Made by a program: the position numbers and the translations under genes | Part shown: positions 5,513 to 10,776 of the stretch, in pieces | Layout: the number at the start of each line of letters is the position of its first letter | Position numbering within the stretch: position 1 is the stretch's first letter | NCBI GenBank assembly: GCA_008501575.1 | Contig: QQUO01000283.1 | Span: 1-10,776 of the forward strand | Source: Pseudomonadota bacterium | Lineage (GTDB): Bacteria; Pseudomonadota; Gammaproteobacteria; Xanthomonadales; Marinicellaceae | Direction of reading: 5' to 3' | DNA: 10,776 bases | Notes under the pieces: generated by a model | Database searches by the model: none | Seen by the model: only the letters and a program-made list of their open reading frames with translations | Told to the model about the DNA's origin: nothing

Positions 5513-6102
5513 CAGGTCTTAATGACCTTTTCATAACAAAAACAATCGGTGGTGTGGTCGTTAACCAAACCGGTGGCTTGCATTAACGCATAACAGATGG
5601 TGCTACCAACAAATTTAAAGCCTCGTTTTTTTAAATCCCGACTTAAGGCATCGGATTGGGCTGTGGTGACCGGTACCTGTTGGGCGTCAGTCCAACGATT
5701 GATTATCGGCTTTCCATCGACAAATTGCCAAACATAATCATTAAATCGGCCAAACTCTTTTCGCACTTCAATAAAAGCCCGGGCATTGCTCACCGCTGCA
5801 GCAATCTTTAATCGATTTCGAATAATGTCGGGGTTTTCTTTTAACCGCGCCTGGTCGGCTTCAGTAAATTGAGCCACCTGATTAAAATCAAAAGCAGCAA
5901 AAGCCTTTCGATAACCGGCACGCTTATTTAAGATGGTGGACCAGCTCAAGCCCGCTTGCGCCCCTTCTAATAATATAAACTCATACCATTTAACATCATC
6001 CAAGACCGGTCGTCCCCATTCCTGGTCATGGTATTGTTGTTCTAACGGACTGCCATTCGCGGCCCATTGGCAACGGCGCACAGCCTGTTGAATTTTTGCC
6101 AT
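5512..6102 (-). CDS. tag: DNA-3-methyladenine glycosylase I
   Basis: Tag excises 3-methyladenine from alkylated DNA, starting base-excision repair in the cytosol. The 196 residues carry all family marks. The zinc ligands are C11 (RRCQWA), H25 (YHDQEWG), H183 and C187 (DHTTDCFCY). The catalytic-pocket segment is 'LLEGAQAGLSWSTILNKR', with the Glu that contacts the base. The helix-hairpin-helix-like middle has 'IIRNRLKIAAAVSNARAF', and 'KKRGFKFVGSTICYALMQATG' lies near the end. The length is close to the usual 185-195. It starts three bases after the stop of the VOC gene and is followed directly by the secreted-protein gene, making it the middle of a three-gene operon. Its ATG has no clear ribosome site of its own, so translation may depend on coupling. 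Confidence 0.96.
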   Translation of the reverse strand: MAKIQQAVRRCQWAANGSPLEQQYHDQEWGRPVLDDVKWYEFILLEGAQAGLSWSTILNKRAGYRKAFAAFDFNQVAQFTEADQARLKENPDIIRNRLKIAAAVSNARAFIEVRKEFGRFNDYVWQFVDGKPIINRWTDAQQVPVTTAQSDALSRDLKKRGFKFVGSTICYALMQATGLVNDHTTDCFCYEKVIKT

Positions 6103-6105
6103 GGA

Positions 6106-6477
6106 TTAAACGTGTTGATCGATTAACAGGGTGTGACCATCCGGGTCTTTTAACACAATACTGGCCGGTCCGTGCCCTTTGGAATCACAATGTCGCTCTA
6201 ATTTAATATCATGATCCATCAGTGCTTGTTGAATCGCTCTGACATCATCAAAATTTTCCAGTGTTTGGGCTGACTGATCCCAGCCGGGATTAAAGGTCAA
6301 GAGGGTTTCATCGAACATACCCTGAAATAAACCAATCAGGGTTTCTTCATTTTTCATGATTAAATAATGTCTGTCTATATCACCGGCAAATACCTTAAAA
6401 CCCAGTTGTTCATAAAACTGTTTTGATACTGTTAGATTTTTTACCGGTAAACTGACAGAAAAAGCACCTAATTTCAT
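6106..6477 (-). CDS. VOC-fold (glyoxalase/bleomycin-resistance-like) protein
   Basis: A 123-residue single-module vicinal-oxygen-chelate protein. It has the first beta-alpha-beta unit (KLGAFSVSLPVKNLTVSKQ, then FYEQLGFKVF), a conserved middle 'IGLFQGMFDETLLTFNPGWD', and the closing 'ASIVLKDPDGHTLLIDQHV'. VOC proteins use paired modules as metal-dependent lyases, dioxygenases or drug-binding proteins. This subgroup has no assigned substrate that I know of. I chose the ATG at 6477 because relatives start with MKLGAFSVSL. A GTG at 6486 would add MVV but lies within the GGTGGTGG that may act as ribosome site. It is the first gene of the operon with tag and the secreted protein, read from the promoter at 6504-6512. 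Confidence 0.88.
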   Translation of the reverse strand: MKLGAFSVSLPVKNLTVSKQFYEQLGFKVFAGDIDRHYLIMKNEETLIGLFQGMFDETLLTFNPGWDQSAQTLENFDDVRAIQQALMDHDIKLERHCDSKGHGPASIVLKDPDGHTLLIDQHV

Positions 6478-6503
6478 AACCACCACCGTGTTCTAAATCA
6501 ATA

Positions 6504-6512
6504 ATTATAACA
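6504..6512 (-). promoter_or_regulatory. Extended -10 promoter of the VOC-tag operon
   Basis: On the minus strand TGTTATAAT is a perfect extended -10 (TGn plus consensus TATAAT). No good -35 lies 16-18 bases upstream, which is typical for this promoter class. Transcription would start near 6497, leaving a leader of about 20 bases before the ATG at 6477. Confidence 0.6.
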
Positions 6513-6533
6513 GTTGCAACGGTGCCATCGGTG

Positions 6534-6561
6534 AAAAAAAACGCCACCTAAGAGGTGGCGT
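6534..6561 (-). terminator. Rho-independent terminator of the Spy-like gene
   Basis: On the minus strand ACGCCACCT, a 3-base loop and AGGTGGCGT form a perfect 9-base GC-rich stem (6561-6541), followed by a run of T down to 6534. It stands 27 bases after the stop of the Spy-like gene and just before the VOC-tag operon promoter, so it separates the two units cleanly. Confidence 0.9.
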
Positions 6562-6587
6562 CGATGCAATTTTAATGGCTCAAAGCG

Positions 6588-6938
6588 TTAACCATTATCA
6601 GTATCTTCGAGCAAACGTTTATGTTCTCGTCGATGTTGTTGCTTGTGCTTCATTTTTTTCATGCGTTTTTTCATGCGTTGTTGTTTTTCTTCTTTAAGTT
6701 GTTGCCATTGCTGCATTTGATCTTCATTTAATATATTGGCCATTTTTTCGTGGGTCTCAGCTTTTATCTGTTCCCGGGCAGCGGCCATGCGTTGCTGGTG
6801 ATCTGCCATCAGGGTCTCTACTTCACTGCGTTGTTGTTCTGTGAGGTTTAATTGTTCATACATGGCTTGGCCACGTTCAGCACCGGCCACAGCAGACAAC
6901 AATAACAGGCTTAAACTGATAAATACTAATTTTTTCAT
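6588..6938 (-). CDS. Spy/CpxP-like periplasmic LTxxQ-motif protein
   Basis: A 116-residue exported protein with a signal peptide (MKKLVFISLSLLLLSAVAGA, cleaved near residue 20). The mature part is all helix. It has one good LTxxQ motif (LTEQQ, residues 32-36) and a second degenerate one (LNEDQ, 70-74), the paired signature of Spy, CpxP, ZraP and CnrX relatives. Spy is a periplasmic ATP-independent chaperone. This protein is shorter than E. coli Spy (about 160) and ends in a very basic, Met- and His-rich stretch (about residues 89-108) and then an acidic tail. It lies 75 bases downstream of baeR on the same strand, with a good ribosome site (GGAG seven bases before the ATG) and its own terminator. 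In E. coli, spy is a known BaeR and CpxR target, so the linkage here fits. I leave the gene symbol empty because the family has several branches. Confidence 0.82.
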   Translation of the reverse strand: MKKLVFISLSLLLLSAVAGAERGQAMYEQLNLTEQQRSEVETLMADHQQRMAAAREQIKAETHEKMANILNEDQMQQWQQLKEEKQQRMKKRMKKMKHKQQHRREHKRLLEDTDNG

Positions 6939-7013
6939 GGGTACTCTCCAAATAGATTTAAGTTCATCATATCGAACAATCGTGCAAATAATATGAATGG
7001 CTTTATTGTGTGA

Positions 7014-7679
7014 TTATTTTTTTGGAACAAATTGATAACCCAGACCATATACTGAATGGATGTATTCATATTCATCCAGGGTTCGCAATTTTTGGCGAAT
7101 TTTTTTTATATGGCTATCAATGGTGCGGTCAGAAATAATGCGGTAATCTGAATAGGTCTGATTCATCAGCTGGTCTCGGCTCATCACTTGGGCAGGATGG
7201 TGATACAGCGTTTTTAATAAATTAAATTCCACCACCGTCAATTGTACCGATTGTTGATTAATTTCGACCGTTACCTGTTGTTCATTTAAAGTAAAATCTG
7301 TGCTGACTTTATTATCATTGTTTCGACGTAATTGAACCTGAACCCTGGCCACCACTTCACGTGGACTATAGGGTTTACAGACATAATCATCGGCACCGAT
7401 TTCCAGGCCCAACAATCGGTCAATTTCACTGACTTTAGCGGTGGTGATAATAATCGGCACATCTGAAAACGAACGGATGGCTTGGGTTAATGACAGCCCG
7501 TCCTGACCGGGCAACATAAGATCCATTAAGATCACCGCCGGTTGATTTTTTTTAAGCCACGGCAGCACCTCGTTACCATCATTAATGATGGTGCTTTGTA
7601 ATTCAGCCTGGTTTAAATAATGCGCCATTAATTCAGCCAAAGCCGGCTCATCTTCAACAATTAAAATTGATTTATTCAT
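7014..7679 (-). CDS. baeR: OmpR/PhoB-type response regulator, BaeR-like
   Basis: A 221-residue two-domain regulator. The receiver (about 1-118) has acidic E9/D10, the phosphorylated D53 in LMDLMLPGQDGL, the switch Thr in IITTAK and the conserved Lys in VCKPYSPRE. The winged-helix effector (about 125-218) includes 'VEFNLLKTLYHHPAQVMSRDQL' and 'RTIDSHIKKIRQKL', then 'YIHSVYGLGYQF'. Several runs are near-identical to E. coli BaeR, especially EIDRLLGLEIGADDY with CKPYSPREVVARV, and DYR..(S/T)DRTIDSHIK. BaeR responds to envelope stress and drives efflux and chaperone genes including spy. Its start overlaps the end of the baeS gene by 8 bases, so the pair is translationally coupled. The Spy-like gene is directly downstream. 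Confidence 0.93.
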   Translation of the reverse strand: MNKSILIVEDEPALAELMAHYLNQAELQSTIINDGNEVLPWLKKNQPAVILMDLMLPGQDGLSLTQAIRSFSDVPIIITTAKVSEIDRLLGLEIGADDYVCKPYSPREVVARVQVQLRRNNDNKVSTDFTLNEQQVTVEINQQSVQLTVVEFNLLKTLYHHPAQVMSRDQLMNQTYSDYRIISDRTIDSHIKKIRQKLRTLDEYEYIHSVYGLGYQFVPKK

Positions 7680-9090
7680 TGTTTTGTTCTTCTGCTGGGA
7701 AATTTATTGTGATGGCTAAACCACCCAAGGATGAATCTGTAGCGGTAATTGTGCCTTGATGTGCCTGGACAATATTTTGCGCTATGGCCAAACCAATGCC
7801 GAAACCGCCGTGATTTTTATTTCTGGCTGTGTCGGGACGAAATAACCGTTCAAATAATTGTTTATGATATTGTTTAGCGACACCAGGGGCGCTGTCTTCA
7901 ATTTTTACAATAATCTGCTGTTTCTGCATAGATAACCTGATCACAATAGTGCCACCGGCATCGGTATAGCGAATGGCATTATGAATTAAGTTATTAAACA
8001 ACTGCTGTAACCGCAGTGAGTCGCCCATAATATAAACATTTTTTTGAATATGGTGTTGCAGGCTGAGTCCGGCAGTTTTAATTTGATTTGAAAAAGCACT
8101 GATTACCTCGGTTAATATATGGCTCAAATCGATGCTTTGTTTTTGGTATTGTAAGGACCCAAGTTCAGTCCCGGCTAAATCCTGGATATCATTAATCAGT
8201 AAGGATAAAGTCATCACTTGCTGGTGCAGTTGATTAAGTTTTTGATGGTTGGGTTCTTGAATACCATCCTGTAAGGCTTCAATTTGCGCCCGCAGCACCG
8301 AAACCGGCGTTCTCAGCTCATGGGAAATATCGGTAAAAAAATGTCTTTGGTTTTCGGTGTTGGCTTGTAAAGTTTGACTGAGGTGATTAATGTTTGCCGC
8401 CAATCGGCCCAGTTCATCCTGACGATTAATATTTATCATCTGGTCATAATGGCCATCACTCATTTTTTTAACGTGCCTGTTTAGGCGTCTGATGGGATGG
8501 GTAAAATAACCTGAAATAGGCCAACTCAGTATTAATGTGAACAACAAGGCCAAAGCAAACAGCCACAAAAACCATTTTTGCATGGCATGATTAAACTGTC
8601 TGTCGAAATTATCACTGAGGGCTTGTCTGTCGGGAACTTGTAAATAACCAACCACCTGTTGATCAACTTTAATGGCCAATAATTTGATTGGCCGATGAGT
8701 TGGTGCAGGCCAACCTATAACCATCGTTTTATCTGCTGTCAACAGCGCATGATATCGAAACATCTTGAGGCGGCGGGAATGGCGATGGCTTTGATTTGAT
8801 TCATCGCTTTGCTCAATCATGCTGTTTATTAACAGATTTTGCCATAAGCCCCGATTTGATCTAAAGGCGCGCCAATGGCCATGTTGCCGGTAATGATCAG
8901 TCAGTTGCTGAACCATGTTTTGATTAATGTCGTCAAAAAGTGACTGTTTATAACGACTGAAACTACGATCAAAACCCAAAGAGATTGCCAAAACCAACAA
9001 AAAAGCCATACTCAGGGTCATACTGAGTAATAATAAAAATGTTTTGGTCTGAATGGATTTAATCGCCATGGCCTTATCATGGCACAACAT
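7672..9090 (-). CDS. baeS: Sensor histidine kinase, BaeS-like
   Basis: A 472-residue inner-membrane kinase. It has a transmembrane helix at about 17-40, a periplasmic sensor of about 130 residues, a second helix at about 172-192, a HAMP linker (PISGYFTHPIRRLNRHVKKM), the dimerisation/phosphoacceptor box FFTDISHELRTPVSVLR with H257, the N box (FNNLIHNAIRYTD), a divergent G1 (IEDSAPGV), the F box (LFERLFRP) and G2 (GGFGIGLAIA). The phosphoacceptor box and the match of its partner to BaeR make BaeS the best name; the periplasmic part is the least conserved, so the signal sensed may differ. The periplasmic loop has an unusually basic, His- and Ser-rich stretch (SNQSHRHSRRLK, about 98-109). The start is uncertain: the ATG at 9090 has no ribosome site. 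The ATG at 9069 (MAIKSIQTK) fits a short cytosolic N-terminus, but its AAGG is only two bases away. Confidence 0.92.
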   Translation of the reverse strand: MLCHDKAMAIKSIQTKTFLLLLSMTLSMAFLLVLAISLGFDRSFSRYKQSLFDDINQNMVQQLTDHYRQHGHWRAFRSNRGLWQNLLINSMIEQSDESNQSHRHSRRLKMFRYHALLTADKTMVIGWPAPTHRPIKLLAIKVDQQVVGYLQVPDRQALSDNFDRQFNHAMQKWFLWLFALALLFTLILSWPISGYFTHPIRRLNRHVKKMSDGHYDQMININRQDELGRLAANINHLSQTLQANTENQRHFFTDISHELRTPVSVLRAQIEALQDGIQEPNHQKLNQLHQQVMTLSLLINDIQDLAGTELGSLQYQKQSIDLSHILTEVISAFSNQIKTAGLSLQHHIQKNVYIMGDSLRLQQLFNNLIHNAIRYTDAGGTIVIRLSMQKQQIIVKIEDSAPGVAKQYHKQLFERLFRPDTARNKNHGGFGIGLAIAQNIVQAHQGTITATDSSLGGLAITINFPAEEQNNE

Positions 9091-9198
9091 TAAGGAAGAA
9101 AAAAGAAGGCATAAATGTAAATTACTGATTTAAGCCATCTGTAATTCAACTAAATAATTTACTCAACAATATTTCTTAACCTGCCGATAAAAGCAATG

Positions 9199-9243
9199 GA
9201 GTGGTTTTGCCAAAGTTGCCAAAATGAGTGACTTTAACCACTG
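9199..9243. repeat. Bulged inverted repeat in the mnmE-baeS spacer
   Basis: AGTGGTT (9200-9206) pairs with AACCACT (9236-9242), and inside it AAAGT (9212-9216) pairs with ACTTT (9231-9235), leaving a 5-base bulge (TTGCC). The same stretch carries a near-tandem direct repeat, TTGCCAAAG then TTGCCAAAA (9207-9224). There is no T-tract on the minus strand beyond it. It lies between the mnmE stop and the baeS start and could be a regulatory element upstream of baeSR. No convincing promoter or BaeR site could be picked out in the rest of 9091-9295. Confidence 0.35.
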
Positions 9244-9295
9244 CATGAGAGTATGGGTCATGAGCGGAAAGGGGAAACCGAGGAATTTTCCTTAT

Positions 9296-10615
9296 CTATT
9301 TCCCAATACAGAAACTGGAGAAAATCTCGCCCAGTAAGTCATCTGAGGTAAATTCACCGGTGATGGCATTGAGGGCGTTTTGGGCTAACCGCAGTTCTTC
9401 AGCAGCCAGTTCACCAACATAATCCTGTAAATGTTGTTCAGCTTGGTTAACGTGTTGTTGGGTGAGGTTTAATTGTTCAATATGTCGTTGCCGTGCTGTA
9501 AAACTGTTTTCATTAATCTCACCACCTCTAACAAATTCAGTAATGCTTCGTTTCAAGTTATCCAAGCCGCTTCCGGTTTTAGCCGACAACCAGATATCCG
9601 GTGATAACTGTTTATTGTCGGGATGTAACTGATCAATTTTATTAATCACAGTCAGCTCCGTAGAGTCGGTTTTGGTGATTTCCGGGATGACTTCACTGCC
9701 ATCATAAACTGTTAAGATGACGTCACAGCTGGCTTTAATGGCCCGGGCTTTTTCAATGCCTTGTTGCTCAATGGGATTGTCACTTTCTCGGATACCGGCG
9801 GTATCCACCAGTTTCACCGGAATTCCGTTTAATAGAATATCCGCTTTGATGACATCACGGGTGGTGCCGGCAATGTCCGAGGTGATGGCGGTGTCTTCTT
9901 CGGTGAGGGCATTAAGTATGGATGACTTACCGACATTGGGGGCGCCGATAATGGCAATACTGATGCCTTGATTTAAAATTACGCCGGCACGGCTTTTTTG
10001 CCGCAATTGTTCGATATTACTTTTTAAATCACTCAGTTGCTGATGCAATTGCTGGTCTGCCAGAAAATCAATCTCTTCTTCAGGAAAGTCAATGGCTGAT
10101 TCTAACCAAACCCGAATCTCGATTAACTGTTTTAAGATGGCATTCACTTCTTGAGAAAAGTCACCTTGTAAGGAACGTTGTGATGCCAACACCGCCTGCT
10201 CAGAGCCACCGGCAATCAAATCGGCAATGGCTTCGGCTTGTAGCAAGTCAATTTTATTGTTTAAAAAAGCCCGTTCAGAAAATTCTCCCGCTCTGGCCAT
10301 GCGGGCACCCAGGCGTATGATTTCTGTCAACAACATGTGCATCACCACATGGCCCCCATGGGCTTGTACTTCCACCACATCTTCACCGGTAAAAGAAGCC
10401 GGCCCCGGAAAATGTATCAGTAAGCCGGTATCGATTAGTTGCTTTTCAGCATTGTAAAACCTTCTAAAGTGCGCAAAACGGGGTTTAAAATGGTTGTTGT
10501 TTGATAACTGATGCGCGATGCTAAAGGCTTCTGTACCGGAAATTCGAATGACACCAACTCCACCGGTGCCCGGCGCTGTGGCGATGGCCGCGATGGTGTC
10601 GGAATGTGATTTCAT
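9296..10615 (-). CDS. mnmE: tRNA modification GTPase MnmE (TrmE)
   Basis: MnmE, with MnmG, installs the 5-carboxymethylaminomethyl group on U34 of certain tRNAs, using GTP and a formyl-THF-derived carbon. The 439 residues contain the whole protein. The N-terminal THF-binding domain has DTIAAIATAPGTGGVGVIRI, 'PASFTGEDVVEVQAHGG' and 'RARAGEF'-type sequence (MARAGEFSERAFLNNKIDL). The helical domain contains an inserted G domain with Walker A GAPNVGKSS (about 224-232), IAGTTRD, DTAGIRE and NKID. The C-terminal catalytic box is FSSFCIGK with the conserved Cys436. It is slightly shorter than E. coli (454). The order yidC-mnmE is the common one near the origin. The stop is TAG. There is no clear Shine-Dalgarno sequence before the ATG at 10615, which follows the expected yidC stop by two bases. 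Confidence 0.97.
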   Translation of the reverse strand: MKSHSDTIAAIATAPGTGGVGVIRISGTEAFSIAHQLSNNNHFKPRFAHFRRFYNAEKQLIDTGLLIHFPGPASFTGEDVVEVQAHGGHVVMHMLLTEIIRLGARMARAGEFSERAFLNNKIDLLQAEAIADLIAGGSEQAVLASQRSLQGDFSQEVNAILKQLIEIRVWLESAIDFPEEEIDFLADQQLHQQLSDLKSNIEQLRQKSRAGVILNQGISIAIIGAPNVGKSSILNALTEEDTAITSDIAGTTRDVIKADILLNGIPVKLVDTAGIRESDNPIEQQGIEKARAIKASCDVILTVYDGSEVIPEITKTDSTELTVINKIDQLHPDNKQLSPDIWLSAKTGSGLDNLKRSITEFVRGGEINENSFTARQRHIEQLNLTQQHVNQAEQHLQDYVGELAAEELRLAQNALNAITGEFTSDDLLGEIFSSFCIGK

Positions 10616-10617
10616 AC

Positions 10618-10695
10618 TTAGTCTTGTTTTTTATCTTTAATGGCTTGGCCGGTATCTTGTGCATCGATGCGGCGGGTAATCACCCATTGTTGACC
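10618..10695 (-). pseudogene. yidC: Orphaned coding tail of yidC after the in-frame TGA
   Basis: In frame with the yidC segment upstream, this reads GQQWVITRRIDAQDTGQAIK then DKKQD and a TAA at 10620-10618, two bases before the mnmE ATG. QQWVITR matches the well-conserved post-helix motif of YidC, and the charged, lysine-rich end is typical of its tail. Conservation with no frame change argues that the tail was coding until very recently, or still is by read-through, or that the TGA is an error. No independent start codon with a ribosome site is visible inside it. Confidence 0.7.
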
Positions 10696-10776
10696 TCAAG
10701 ATAATACCGAATTGAGTGCCCAATACAGCACCAGACCAGCCTGGAAAAAGGCAAACATAATGGAAAATGCAATTGG
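10696..10776 (-). CDS. yidC: YidC membrane insertase, C-terminal end, terminated by an in-frame TGA
   Basis: YidC inserts and folds inner-membrane proteins, alone or with SecYEG. Only its 3' end lies in the window. Reading from the right edge, the frame gives PIAFSIMFAFFQAGLVLYWA then LNSVLS, the last transmembrane helix of YidC with the family's 'GLVLYW..N..LS' motif. The next codon is TGA (10698-10696). Relatives continue here with one or two residues and then QQW.ITR. The sequence after the TGA supplies exactly that in the same frame. So the reading frame is preserved and a single codon has become a stop, or there is a sequencing error. If the TGA is real, the protein would end right at the membrane and lack its basic cytosolic tail. 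Its position just upstream of mnmE confirms the identity. Confidence 0.85.
   Translation of the reverse strand, partial: PIAFSIMFAFFQAGLVLYWALNSVLS

Noticed and set aside
9091..9295. Search for oriC features because yidC-mnmE lies near the origin in many bacteria
   Set aside because: No DnaA-box cluster or AT-rich unwinding repeats are visible here. The origin, if nearby, would be beyond the right edge past rnpA and rpmH.
9717..9971. Plus-strand reading frame inside mnmE (and similar ones at 10227-10457, 5126-5476, 3387-3686)
   Set aside because: They are antisense or out-of-frame shadows of well-identified genes, with no ribosome site and no protein-like domain features.
10696..10698. TGA in yidC as selenocysteine or a reassigned Trp codon
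   Set aside because: Other genes in the window end at TGA in positions where read-through would run into the next gene or its ribosome site, and YidC has no Cys expected at this site. A point mutation or sequencing error is simpler.
1..10776. Search for CRISPR arrays, insertion sequences, phage genes, tRNA and rRNA
   Set aside because: No regularly spaced repeats, transposase or integrase motifs, tRNA cloverleaf or rRNA sequence were found. The gene content is ordinary chromosomal.

Overview
The window is a stretch of chromosome from a moderately AT-rich gammaproteobacterium. HemE, Tag, MnmE, BaeS/BaeR and YidC all read as gammaproteobacterial, and yidC-mnmE is the usual order beside the replication origin, although no DnaA-box cluster is visible here. 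A Marinicella-like or other marine lineage is a guess from base composition and gene style only. Nearly everything is ordinary chromosomal gene content. I see no phage, insertion sequence, CRISPR array, tRNA or rRNA.

Layout, left to right. (1) 1-341, minus: the N-terminal part of a SpoIIAA-like (STAS/SEC14) protein that runs off the left edge. (2) 389-1317: a divergent pair, a four-helix membrane protein (minus) and an HxlR-family regulator (plus), sharing a 65-base control region with two near-identical 17-base operator-like palindromes. A bidirectional terminator follows the regulator. (3) 1363-2802, minus: an exported TPR plus beta-propeller-like protein, divergent from (4) 2927-4690, plus: hemE, a small Rieske protein and a GtrA-like membrane protein, with overlapping ends. 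(5) 4691-4945: a convergent spacer with a possible gene remnant and two inverted repeats. (6) 4946-6477, minus: a tight operon of a VOC-fold protein, tag (3-methyladenine DNA glycosylase I) and a secreted protein of unknown function, with an extended -10 promoter. (7) 6588-9090, minus: baeS-baeR followed by a Spy-like LTxxQ periplasmic protein, a complete envelope-stress module in which the sensor pair sits beside its likely target. (8) 9296-10776, minus: mnmE preceded by the 3' end of yidC.

The points most worth a second look are an in-frame TGA inside the conserved C-terminal end of yidC, with homologous coding sequence continuing after it up to the expected stop two bases before mnmE; the duplicated HxlR operator, one copy of which covers the first candidate start codon of the membrane gene; a predicted leaderless transcript for the HxlR gene; a 12-base perfect inverted repeat in the convergent spacer that does not look like a terminator; and a protein-like antisense fragment abutting gtrA. 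No clearly novel multi-gene system is present.
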